Source of the DNA: an uncultured Lachnospiraceae bacterium
GTDB taxonomy: Bacteria > Bacillota > Clostridia > Lachnospirales > Lachnospiraceae
Direction: 5' to 3'
Assembly (NCBI GenBank): GCA_910584845.1
Contig: CAJUDH010000002.1
Location: 267,439-286,129, forward strand
Length of the DNA stretch: 18,691 nt
In this document: positions 7,572-14,394 of the stretch, in pieces
Layout of the letters: every line of letters starts with the position of its first letter
How positions within the stretch are numbered: the stretch's first letter is position 1
The notes under the pieces: generated by a model
Databases searched by the model: none
What the model saw: only the letters and a program-made list of their open reading frames with translations
Told to the model about the DNA's origin: nothing
Position numbers and translations under genes: made by a program

Positions 7572-9110
7572 ATGTTTTGCGAAAAATGCGGAAATCAAGT
7601 AGCCGAAGACGCAACGTTTTGCCCCAAATGCGGCTTGGCATTGGCATGGAATGGCAAAGGGCCCCACCAGCCGTCAGCATCCCCGCCAATAAGCCCCCAG
7701 ACAGGCATGGCATCGAAAAAGAAACTGTTTCTGGCTTTGTCCCTGGCCGGGGCCGGCATCTGCCTGATCTGTGGCATCTTGCTTGGGACATTGCTTTGGC
7801 TCATGGCGGGCCGAAAACCTTCCCATAAAGATGCGGCAGCAAACTTGCAAACCTCTGCGCCGGCTGTGCATTCCACAGAAAGCCCCTCCCCGCAGGGAGA
7901 TGGCAGCACTGGACAGGCGCCACCTCCTCCCTATCAGCAAGAATATGCGAAAGTACTGCGGGATTATTGGGAAGGGAAAAAAGGCGTGATCTACGGCCAA
8001 AGCACAGGCGATTTGGCAGGGGATGAAAAAATCGGCCAGAACCCCGTCACCGGCACATATGAATATTATTATAGCATGCAGGATGCCAACGGGGACGGTA
8101 CCCCCGATTTGTTTGTGGTTTCCCATCCGGCCGGCTGGTGGCTGGATAACTATATCGTGGAAGGGGTGTACACTTACCTCAACGGGGCATTGGTCACGGC
8201 ATTGGACCGGACAAATGACGGCGAATATAATAATTACCATTCTTTTTGCGAAAACATGGTAATAAAAATTTCGGAAAGGTCCGGAGGAAGCTACGTCTTC
8301 TACGAACGCCTCAATGCCAACGGCTCCTTGGAAGACCTGGGATATGGTTATTGGTCGAATAACGGAAAATTTTATATTGAGGATAGGGAAGTGCCTGAAG
8401 AAGAACTGGAACGCTGGAACGGGCAGTACGATAAGCCTTCTGATACAGAATGGAAACGGATAACGGAAGAAGAGCTGCAAGGATTCGGGCTGGAAATTCC
8501 AAAACACGAAGAAATAACCGAAACCCCTGTTTCCCTTCCGCAGGAACAGCAGGCGAAGATGGTCTACTTGTTAGACCAAGTGCATCAGTCCCTGCTGTGG
8601 GATGATTATGAAAAAAACGTGGCCATCCAATATAACCTTACCAGCAAAGAAATGGGGCCACAGCAAAAGTCACGTGTCCTTTGGGTATACGAATGCCTTT
8701 ACCAAGACCCCCGGGTAGGCCCTGACCCTTCCGCCGGTCACATGAATTTCAGGAACAAAGCGAAAAAAACAGACATGAGAACTATTATGACAGAACTCTT
8801 CGGGTCTGCCACCGATGCCGATATGGAAGAATTTGCCCGTTCCTATTGTTATGAACAAGATTACGAGTTTTATTATATGAGCGACGGCACTGGAGATTTT
8901 GGGGCTATGGACAATACCTATTTTGATTCCGAAAACGTGGCGGCCGTCCTGGAAAACGGCCGGTTAAAGATTACCGGCACGGTAATGAAATATAACCCCT
9001 ACAGCAAGGAGGGCGGATACGAACCTTATAAAACTTTCATCGGATATTTCATCCCAAACCCCGGGGCTGCGCTGGATGGCTATTCCATAGACCAGCTGGT
9101 TATTCAATAA
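7572..9110 (+). CDS. Zinc-ribbon single-pass membrane protein with large extracytoplasmic domain
   Basis: The 512-residue product begins with a zinc ribbon (C3-x2-C6...C17-x2-C20), followed by a Pro/Ser linker and a transmembrane helix at about 52-78 with basic residues before it. The Cys4 ribbon should lie in the cytoplasm and about 430 residues outside. The outer part starts with a low-complexity Ser/Pro/Gln stretch, contains a calcium-loop-like DANGDGTPD segment (about 173-181) and is rich in Tyr, Asp and Glu. I do not recognise a catalytic signature. Zinc-ribbon plus TM plus variable outer domain is a common but poorly characterised layout in Clostridia. The start is supported by GGAGG 10 nt upstream. 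The gene is transcribed away from the M60 operon from its own promoter and appears monocistronic. Confidence 0.85.
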   Translation: MFCEKCGNQVAEDATFCPKCGLALAWNGKGPHQPSASPPISPQTGMASKKKLFLALSLAGAGICLICGILLGTLLWLMAGRKPSHKDAAANLQTSAPAVHSTESPSPQGDGSTGQAPPPPYQQEYAKVLRDYWEGKKGVIYGQSTGDLAGDEKIGQNPVTGTYEYYYSMQDANGDGTPDLFVVSHPAGWWLDNYIVEGVYTYLNGALVTALDRTNDGEYNNYHSFCENMVIKISERSGGSYVFYERLNANGSLEDLGYGYWSNNGKFYIEDREVPEEELERWNGQYDKPSDTEWKRITEEELQGFGLEIPKHEEITETPVSLPQEQQAKMVYLLDQVHQSLLWDDYEKNVAIQYNLTSKEMGPQQKSRVLWVYECLYQDPRVGPDPSAGHMNFRNKAKKTDMRTIMTELFGSATDADMEEFARSYCYEQDYEFYYMSDGTGDFGAMDNTYFDSENVAAVLENGRLKITGTVMKYNPYSKEGGYEPYKTFIGYFIPNPGAALDGYSIDQLVIQ

Positions 9111-9192
9111 CCTGGCCTTTCCTGGCGGCCTCCAACCGTTTTTTGCAACGCGCCGGATGTGTTGTGGCGCTTTGAGGGCACTGTCCAGGGAA

Positions 9193-9221
9193 ACGGCCGG
9201 CGCTTTTTATGCGCCGGCCGT
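9193..9221. terminator. Strong GC-rich hairpin between converging genes
   Basis: ACGGCCGGCGC (9193-9203) pairs perfectly with GCGCCGGCCGT (9211-9221) around a 7-nt loop. It sits between the converging zinc-ribbon gene and the DUF1622 gene and overlaps the last codons and stop of the latter (TAA in the loop). There is no long U-tract on either side, so intrinsic termination is likely but not textbook. Confidence 0.65.
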
Positions 9222-9569
9222 CGGATTGTTGCCCTCCCCTTTTTCTAATTCCTGTACTTTATGTGCTTCTTCCTCTGTCTTAATCTCCCAGTGGATCAAA
9301 AAAGTCAACGCCGCGCGCACGGCGATAATGGCGGCAACCAGAACCACTTCCGACAAGTCACGCACTACCACCGTACGTAGTATCTCGCTCCCCAATTTAA
9401 ATTCCAGGCCCATTGCCATGCCCTGGGCCAGGTACAGGCGGACTTTAGGGTCCCTGCGCAGATAATTTACAAATCCCTGCAGGCCGGAAAGGACAATAAT
9501 AAAAACCCCTACCACCTCAAATCCATGAATAGCAACCCCAATCACATGCTCCAGCAGCTCTTCAAACAT
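9207..9569 (-). CDS. DUF1622 family small membrane protein
   Basis: The 120-residue protein has three predicted transmembrane helices (about 8-32, 44-62, 70-92) with the family-like stretch RLYLAQGMAMGLEFKLGSEI and a conserved charged segment TVVVRDLSEV in the middle, followed by a charged tail (KTEEEAHKVQELEKGEG). This matches my knowledge of DUF1622, a widespread inner-membrane family of unknown function. I chose ATG 9569 because AGGAGG is 8 nt upstream; an upstream in-frame ATG at 9626 lacks a ribosome site and would prepend 19 polar residues. It diverges from the BCCT transporter, which may hint at a shared stress or osmotic context, but nothing in the sequence proves that. Confidence 0.85.
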   Translation of the reverse strand: MFEELLEHVIGVAIHGFEVVGVFIIVLSGLQGFVNYLRRDPKVRLYLAQGMAMGLEFKLGSEILRTVVVRDLSEVVLVAAIIAVRAALTFLIHWEIKTEEEAHKVQELEKGEGNNPTAGA

Positions 9570-9650
9570 ATGCCGGCCCTCCTTATTCACCTTTCGATTC
9601 CAAAATTTTTTATTTTCCTCTTGCAATTTTAAGCCATCAATGTTAGTATA

Positions 9651-9686
9651 TGTTCAATACTTTTATATATATTTAATTTTTGAACA
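9651..9686. promoter_or_regulatory. Dyad TGTTCAA-N22-TTGAACA in divergent intergenic region
   Basis: A perfect 7-bp inverted repeat (9651-9657 and 9680-9686) flanks a very AT-rich core in the 208-bp gap between the DUF1622 and BCCT genes. It could be a regulator-binding site controlling both. I could not assign a convincing -35/-10 pair to either gene here. Confidence 0.35.
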
Positions 9687-9777
9687 AAATGAATCCACAA
9701 ACCTTTCACATACCGTTTGTACCTGATAAAGAGGGGCATGGAATACCGTGAAACATGCATAGAATGGAGGAGAAAAT

Positions 9778-11328
9778 ATGGCTAACCCTAAAAAAACCCA
9801 CAGCAACGAACCCTTCCTAAAGCAAATGGATCTGTCTACCACGCTGCTGCCTTTTTTTTGTATCCTGGCATTATGCGTATTGTTTGTCTTGTTCCCGGAC
9901 GGCTCCTCAAAGGTCCTGGACCATATCCGCTTTCTTTTGGGGGATCAATTCGGCAGCTATTACCTGCTCATGGGCCTGGGCATGTTCCTTTGTTCTTTGT
10001 ACATGGCCTTTTCCCGATATGGGAAGATCCGGCTGGGGGAAGGAGAAAAGCCCCAGTATTCCGGTTTCCGCTGGGGATCCATGATGTTCACCGCCGGCCT
10101 TGCCGCCGATATTTTATTTTACTCCTGCTGTGAGTGGCTGATTTACGCCTCCGACCCCCATGTATCTCAAATGGGGGCCTTACAGGATTGGGCCGCCACC
10201 TATCCTTTATTCCACTGGGGCCCCATCCCATGGGGCTTTTACCTGGTGCTGGCCGTAGCCTTTGGCTTTATGCTCCACATACGCAAACGCCATAAACAAA
10301 AGTATTCGGAATCCTGCCGGGCCCTATTGGGCAGCCGGGTGGACGGATGGGCCGGCAGGCTCATCGACCTGATCGCCGTATTTGCCCTGTTGGCCGGCAC
10401 TGCCACTACTTTTTCCCTGGCCACGCCCCTTTTGGCCATGGCTATCAGCCGGGTAACCGGAATCGGCGCCACCACTACCCTGACCATCGTGATCCTGGCC
10501 GTAGTATGTTGTGCCTATACCGGTTCGGTCTACTTTGGCATGAAAGGGATCCAGCGCTCCGCCGCCTGCTGCAGCTATCTGTTTTTCCTGCTGTTAGCCT
10601 ATGTGTTTTTCTTTGGCGGGGAAAGCCGGTTCATTGTGGAAACCGGCATCACTTCCCTGGGGCTCCTGGCACAAAATTTTATCACCCTTTCCACCTGGAC
10701 CGACCCTTTGCGCACCTGTTCCTTCCCCCAGGCCATGACCATCTTCTACTGGGCGTACTGGATGGTGTGGTGCGTGGCAGCGCCCTTTTTCATTGGCGTC
10801 ATCAGCAAAGGGCGGACCATACGCCAAACCGTCCTGGGCGGATATTTTTGGGGGCTTGCCGGCACTTTTACTTCTTTTATTATTTTAGGCAATTATGGGC
10901 TTGGGATGCAGATGCATGGGCGGCTGGACACCTTAGCCGGGTACTTGGCTGCCGATGGTTCCAATGAAGTTTTATATTCTTCTATTATTACCCTGCTAGA
11001 GCAGCTTCCCCTATCCAATTTTGTCCTGGTTCTGCTGGTGGCATGTATGGTTACTTTTTACTCTACATCCTTTGATTCCATTACCCTGGTAGCCGCTTCT
11101 TACTCCTACCGGGAATTGGGCCATGGCCAGGATCCGGACCGGCGGGTAAAATTATTTTGGGCAATTTTTTTAATCCTGCTGCCCATGGCTTTGATTTTTT
11201 CCGAGAAGTCTATGGCAAATTTACAGTCGGTATCCATTATCGCCGCATTCCCGGTAGGGATTATTATGATGCTCATTGTAGCCAGTTTTTTTAAAGATGC
11301 CGGCGCATATTTAAAAGGGGAAAAATAA
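9778..11328 (+). CDS. BCCT family transporter (betaine/carnitine/choline type)
   Basis: This 516-residue integral membrane protein with about 12 helices has the BCCT aromatic box W325-A-Y-W328-M-V-W331 followed by the family's conserved loop (VISKGRTIRQTVLGG). Upstream comes RWGSMMFTAGLAADILFY, corresponding to the unwound helix that in sodium-coupled members reads as a Gly-rich AGxGxG segment. Here that stretch is Ala/Asp-like, as in sodium-independent exchangers such as CaiT. The substrate is probably a quaternary ammonium compound, and import or exchange is inferred, not shown. The start has GGAGG 7 nt upstream. The C-terminus is short, without the long regulatory tail of BetP. No choline-utilisation or caiB-type genes are adjacent. 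Its stop lies 4 nt from the stop of the convergent ccdA-tlpA gene. Confidence 0.92.
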   Translation: MANPKKTHSNEPFLKQMDLSTTLLPFFCILALCVLFVLFPDGSSKVLDHIRFLLGDQFGSYYLLMGLGMFLCSLYMAFSRYGKIRLGEGEKPQYSGFRWGSMMFTAGLAADILFYSCCEWLIYASDPHVSQMGALQDWAATYPLFHWGPIPWGFYLVLAVAFGFMLHIRKRHKQKYSESCRALLGSRVDGWAGRLIDLIAVFALLAGTATTFSLATPLLAMAISRVTGIGATTTLTIVILAVVCCAYTGSVYFGMKGIQRSAACCSYLFFLLLAYVFFFGGESRFIVETGITSLGLLAQNFITLSTWTDPLRTCSFPQAMTIFYWAYWMVWCVAAPFFIGVISKGRTIRQTVLGGYFWGLAGTFTSFIILGNYGLGMQMHGRLDTLAGYLAADGSNEVLYSSIITLLEQLPLSNFVLVLLVACMVTFYSTSFDSITLVAASYSYRELGHGQDPDRRVKLFWAIFLILLPMALIFSEKSMANLQSVSIIAAFPVGIIMMLIVASFFKDAGAYLKGEK

Positions 11329-11332
11329 CAAA

Positions 11333-12655
11333 TTAATTGCGTTTCCCTTCCATCGTCTGCCGGATAATGCTTTCCATCATATCCATGGTCAGCTGCCCGC
11401 TGATATAGCCAAAAACGTTCCCGTCCCGGTCGATCATAAATGTGGTGGGGAACGCCCGGATCCCATAACTGGTAAACAATTCTCCGGTATCATCCATTAA
11501 CACCGGATACGTATAGCCGTTTTCTTCCAGGAAGGCCTTGATTTCCTCCTCGGTTTTCTCCTGCCCCATCTGCGGGGCAGCCACGCCCAGGACAATCAGG
11601 GCCTGATCCCCTTCCTGGTCATAAGTTTCGTATAATTTCTGAATATCCGGCATTTCTGCCCGGCATGGCGGGCACCAAGTTGCCCAAAAATTCAAAAAAA
11701 CCGTTTTCCCTTTATAATCTTCCAACGTATGGGTATTGCCATATTGATCCTGCAGCTGAAAACCCACGGCCGGGGGCAATGGGTTATCCTGGCCGTTTTC
11801 CTGAGGGGCCGGGCTTTCCTGCGCCTCCCTGCCCTCCCCGCCGTTTTCCGGGATTGGCGCCGTATCCTTGCCGGCATCCTCCTTCCCTGCCGCCTCCCCG
11901 CCCTGCTCCGCCGGTGGCGCCTGGGAAATCCCCGACAAGTACCCGGTCACGTCATTCATCTTCCCGGTAAACATCATAAAGCCCATTAATATTAGCAGGA
12001 TCCCTCCGGCTTTTACCGTGTATTGGACCAGGTTTCTGTGCTTTTTAAAAAATTCCAGTAGGGATGTGGTAAAAAACCCCACCGCCAGGAACGGGAGGAT
12101 AAATCCCAAAGTATACACGCCGATCAGCACAAACCCTTTCCCTTTGGTAGCTGCCGACGCCGCCATTAACAGTACCCCGGTCAACGCAGGCCCTACACAA
12201 GGGGTCCAGGCAAAACTAAAAGTAAACCCCATTAACAGTGCGGTAATCGGCGACATAGCCAGGGCATCCACCTGGAATGGCAGGCGCCGTTCTTTCCCAA
12301 GCACCTGGGAATGGCCGAATATCCCCAGCTGGTATAGCCCAAACAACATTACCAGCACGCCGCCAACCCGGGCAAACATCATCTGGCTGGAATGGAAAAA
12401 TGTACCTGCCGCCGATACGCCAAGCCCTAAAAGGAAAAAGGCAAAGCTGACCCCCGCCACAAAACAAACCGTATGGAGGACCACTTTCCCCTGTTGATAG
12501 TGGATGCGCCCGTCTTCCCCCCGCACCCCGGTCCCCCCGGATAAGTAGCCCATGTACAAAGGCAGCAGGGGCAGCACGCAAGGGGAAAAAAAGCTAAGGA
12601 CCCCCTGAAAAAAAACGGTGATTGCCGGCGCCCCTATGTCAAGTGAAAATCCCAT
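11333..12655 (-). CDS. CcdA-like membrane thiol-redox protein fused to TlpA/ResA-like thioredoxin domain
   Basis: The 440-residue fusion first has a six-helix CcdA/DsbD-beta-type domain (1-235) with the paired redox cysteines C26 (FFSPCVLPLLP) and C153 (FAWTPCVGP). A long Glu/Gly/Pro/Ala linker (about 240-300) follows, then an extracytoplasmic TlpA-like thioredoxin domain with W327-C-P-P-C331 and the cis-proline region AFPTTFMIDRDG. Such proteins carry electrons from cytoplasmic thioredoxin to extracytoplasmic disulfides. No cytochrome c maturation genes are nearby, so the target is unknown. The start has AGGAGG 9 nt upstream, inside the end of larE, and the reading frames overlap by 17 nt, implying translational coupling. 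Confidence 0.93.
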   Translation of the reverse strand: MGFSLDIGAPAITVFFQGVLSFFSPCVLPLLPLYMGYLSGGTGVRGEDGRIHYQQGKVVLHTVCFVAGVSFAFFLLGLGVSAAGTFFHSSQMMFARVGGVLVMLFGLYQLGIFGHSQVLGKERRLPFQVDALAMSPITALLMGFTFSFAWTPCVGPALTGVLLMAASAATKGKGFVLIGVYTLGFILPFLAVGFFTTSLLEFFKKHRNLVQYTVKAGGILLILMGFMMFTGKMNDVTGYLSGISQAPPAEQGGEAAGKEDAGKDTAPIPENGGEGREAQESPAPQENGQDNPLPPAVGFQLQDQYGNTHTLEDYKGKTVFLNFWATWCPPCRAEMPDIQKLYETYDQEGDQALIVLGVAAPQMGQEKTEEEIKAFLEENGYTYPVLMDDTGELFTSYGIRAFPTTFMIDRDGNVFGYISGQLTMDMMESIIRQTMEGKRN

Positions 12656-13526
12656 TTTTTAATCCCTCCTTAATATGCACATCCATGCTTCCCGAGCGGA
12701 ACCCCTCCAGGTCCAAAACTACATAGGCAAATCCCAATTTTTTTAAACATCCCACAATCCCCTCCCGTTTTTCCAACGCCTGTGGAAGCCTTTCCACGTC
12801 TACTTCCAGCCGTGCCACATCCCCGTGGAGCCGCAAACGGACGTTGCCAGGGATAAAACCCTTAATATAAGCCTCCCCTTCGGCAATTTTAGCCAACACG
12901 CCGTAATCAATCTCCTGCCCGTAAGGGATTCTGGTTGCCATACAGGGGGTGGAAGGGCGTGCGGCCACGGAAATCCCATAGTATGCCGCTATTTCTTTTA
13001 CCTGCCCCTTGGTAACGTGCAATTTTGCCAAGGGGCTCTCAATGCCCAGTTCTGCCAGGGCACGGATGCCCGGGCGGTATACGTGCATGTCGTCTTCATT
13101 GGTCCCATCCAAAACTAGCCCAATCCCCCTGGACTGTGCCCATACTTTTAAAGCCTGAAACAAATGGCGTTTGCACCGGTAGCACCGGTCCACGGGATTG
13201 CTGCGGATCTCTTCCTGCTCCAATTCATCTATGGTAATGACATGATGGGCCCCCCCCAGTTCCCTTGCCACCTGCTTGGCAATCTTCAAATCACAAGACG
13301 GGTGGAGGCGGCTGTCAAAAGTAACCGCATACACCTGTTTTCCTGTCTGTGCCACGGCGTCCGCCGCCATTTTCAGCAGCAAACTGGAATCCACGCCCCC
13401 AGAGAACGCCAGGCAAAGGTCCTGGCCTGCCCTCTGGGAAAAATACTGTTCCAGCTTACAAAGCTTTTCCTTGGTTTCCTTTTGTACCATCCCTTTTTCC
13501 CCCGCATTCAAAGCGCCTTTTCCCAT
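12639..13526 (-). CDS. larE: LarE-type ATP-dependent sacrificial sulfur transferase
   Basis: The 295-residue protein is a PP-loop ATPase: SGGVDSS at 42-48 is the ATP pyrophosphate loop. It has the LarE-typical NPVDRCYRCK (C115, C118), LDGTNEDD (adenylation region) and PSTPCMATRIPYG, where C195 corresponds to the cysteine that donates its sulfur in Lactobacillus LarE. In the characterised pathway LarE thiolates the nickel-pincer precursor of lactate racemase. The C-x2-C plus third Cys is also compatible with the iron-sulfur-dependent LarE subclass, a point from family knowledge that I cannot verify here. No larA, larB or larC is in this window, so the sulfur acceptor may differ or be encoded elsewhere. 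The start has a GGGAGG-type site a few nt upstream; an alternative ATG at codon 13 is possible. Confidence 0.9.
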   Translation of the reverse strand: MGKGALNAGEKGMVQKETKEKLCKLEQYFSQRAGQDLCLAFSGGVDSSLLLKMAADAVAQTGKQVYAVTFDSRLHPSCDLKIAKQVARELGGAHHVITIDELEQEEIRSNPVDRCYRCKRHLFQALKVWAQSRGIGLVLDGTNEDDMHVYRPGIRALAELGIESPLAKLHVTKGQVKEIAAYYGISVAARPSTPCMATRIPYGQEIDYGVLAKIAEGEAYIKGFIPGNVRLRLHGDVARLEVDVERLPQALEKREGIVGCLKKLGFAYVVLDLEGFRSGSMDVHIKEGLKNGIFT

Positions 13527-13590
13527 AACCCCTCCCTTTTATATGGATGCCGCCCAATGGCTTTCCTATCCCCCTCGCCCCAATACCTGC

Positions 13591-14148
13591 CTATTTGATT
13601 GGGTGGGAAGCCATATACTGCTTCATCTGGTTATAGATCTGATCCGACTGTTCTGCCATTTTCCGGTTGGCCGGCACTAAAGTGAGCCACATAGCGGTAG
13701 GCAAAAGAAGCAAAATAAAAATCCAAGAAAGGACATCGCTGCTTACAGCCAGCGGATATTGAAAAAATCCGTCTACGTAAGCCTCTACAAACGCCTCCCA
13801 TGAATTCACCCCTTGCTTTAGGAAAGCGGTTGCAATCTGGTAGGCGTTATAAAAAAACCAAAGGTACAGGATAAACGCCATCCTCCATTTCGTACCCATA
13901 GAAGCCGCCAAAAATATCAGGTTCATGCCCAGCCCCAAAATGCCACCCAAAAGGAGGATTACGATTGGCGGCCTGGCCATTTGCCATAAAACCAACACTT
14001 TGGTACATTGAAGCGCCAGGCTAAAGGCCATAAGGAACATAAACCAGCCCCTTTTTTTCTTTTCAAATACCTCTACTTGCGGGCAATCCTTATATAAGGA
14101 TTGCCGGTACTCTTTATATTGCTGTTGTAGTTCTTGTAACTGGTCCAT
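13591..14148 (-). CDS. Unrecognised multi-pass membrane protein heading the larE operon
   Basis: The 185-residue protein has a Gln/Tyr/Lys-rich amphipathic N-terminus (1-34, coiled-coil-like QELQQQYKEYRQ), then about four hydrophobic helices (around 35-56, 61-82, 88-110 and 138-160) and a polar C-terminus. I recognise no family or catalytic residues. It is the first gene after a clear promoter, with larE 64 nt and ccdA-tlpA further downstream on the same strand, so an operon is likely; whether it works with them is inference. The start follows GGGGGAGG about 5 nt upstream. Confidence 0.75.
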   Translation of the reverse strand: MDQLQELQQQYKEYRQSLYKDCPQVEVFEKKKRGWFMFLMAFSLALQCTKVLVLWQMARPPIVILLLGGILGLGMNLIFLAASMGTKWRMAFILYLWFFYNAYQIATAFLKQGVNSWEAFVEAYVDGFFQYPLAVSSDVLSWIFILLLLPTAMWLTLVPANRKMAEQSDQIYNQMKQYMASHPIK

Positions 14149-14173
14149 AAATCCTCCCCCTTTGTTTTCCTGA

Positions 14174-14203
14174 ATTATACTACACCGCCCTTGGTTGTTT
14201 CAA
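14174..14203 (-). promoter_or_regulatory. Promoter of the membrane protein-larE-ccdA/tlpA operon
   Basis: On the minus strand TTGAAA (14203-14198) and TATAAT (14179-14174) are spaced by 18 nt, with the start about 20 nt upstream of the first gene's ATG (14148). This implies a short leader with only the ribosome site. The -35 box lies 10 nt from one copy of the 23-bp repeat. Confidence 0.8.
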
Positions 14204-14213
14204 GGCAAAAATG

Positions 14214-14236
14214 TCCCCATGGGGCATCCGGAATTT
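14214..14236. repeat. 23-bp repeat copy 1, containing CCCCATGGGG palindrome
   Basis: Exact 23-bp match to 14280-14302, starting TCCCCATGGGGCATCCGG. On the minus strand the core is followed by ATTTTT, a terminator-like layout. Both copies read as KFRMPHGDIF when translated on the minus strand. Confidence 0.8.
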
Positions 14237-14279
14237 TACGGACGGTGTCCTTCTAGTGCTTCCGGATAGCAAGAAAATA

Positions 14280-14302
14280 TCCCCATGGGGCATCCGGAAT
14301 TT
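14280..14302. repeat. 23-bp repeat copy 2
   Basis: Second exact copy, 66 bp from the first, in the same orientation. It too is flanked by an A/T run (AAAATA) and lies in the 246-bp gap between two minus-strand genes. It is too short and too few in number for CRISPR. Confidence 0.8.
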
Positions 14303-14320
14303 ACGCCTAAAATGGTTGAT

Positions 14321-14360
14321 AAAACGCAGCGGCCCAGCTGCCTGTACCCTGCTGGACCGC
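14321..14360 (-). terminator. Terminator of the transglutaminase gene
   Basis: On the minus strand GCGGTCCAGC (14360-14351) pairs with GCTGGGCCGC (14338-14329), with one G-U pair, around a 12-nt loop, and is followed by TGCGTTTT. It lies 35 nt past the stop at 14395. Confidence 0.75.
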
Positions 14361-14394
14361 CTGTTTTTCATCTTCCTTTTATAATTGTCAAACT

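Noticed and set aside
7674..8507. 277-codon minus-strand open frame
   Set aside because: Antisense to the zinc-ribbon protein gene, which has a promoter, ribosome site and recognisable Cys4 and TM features; no independent support.
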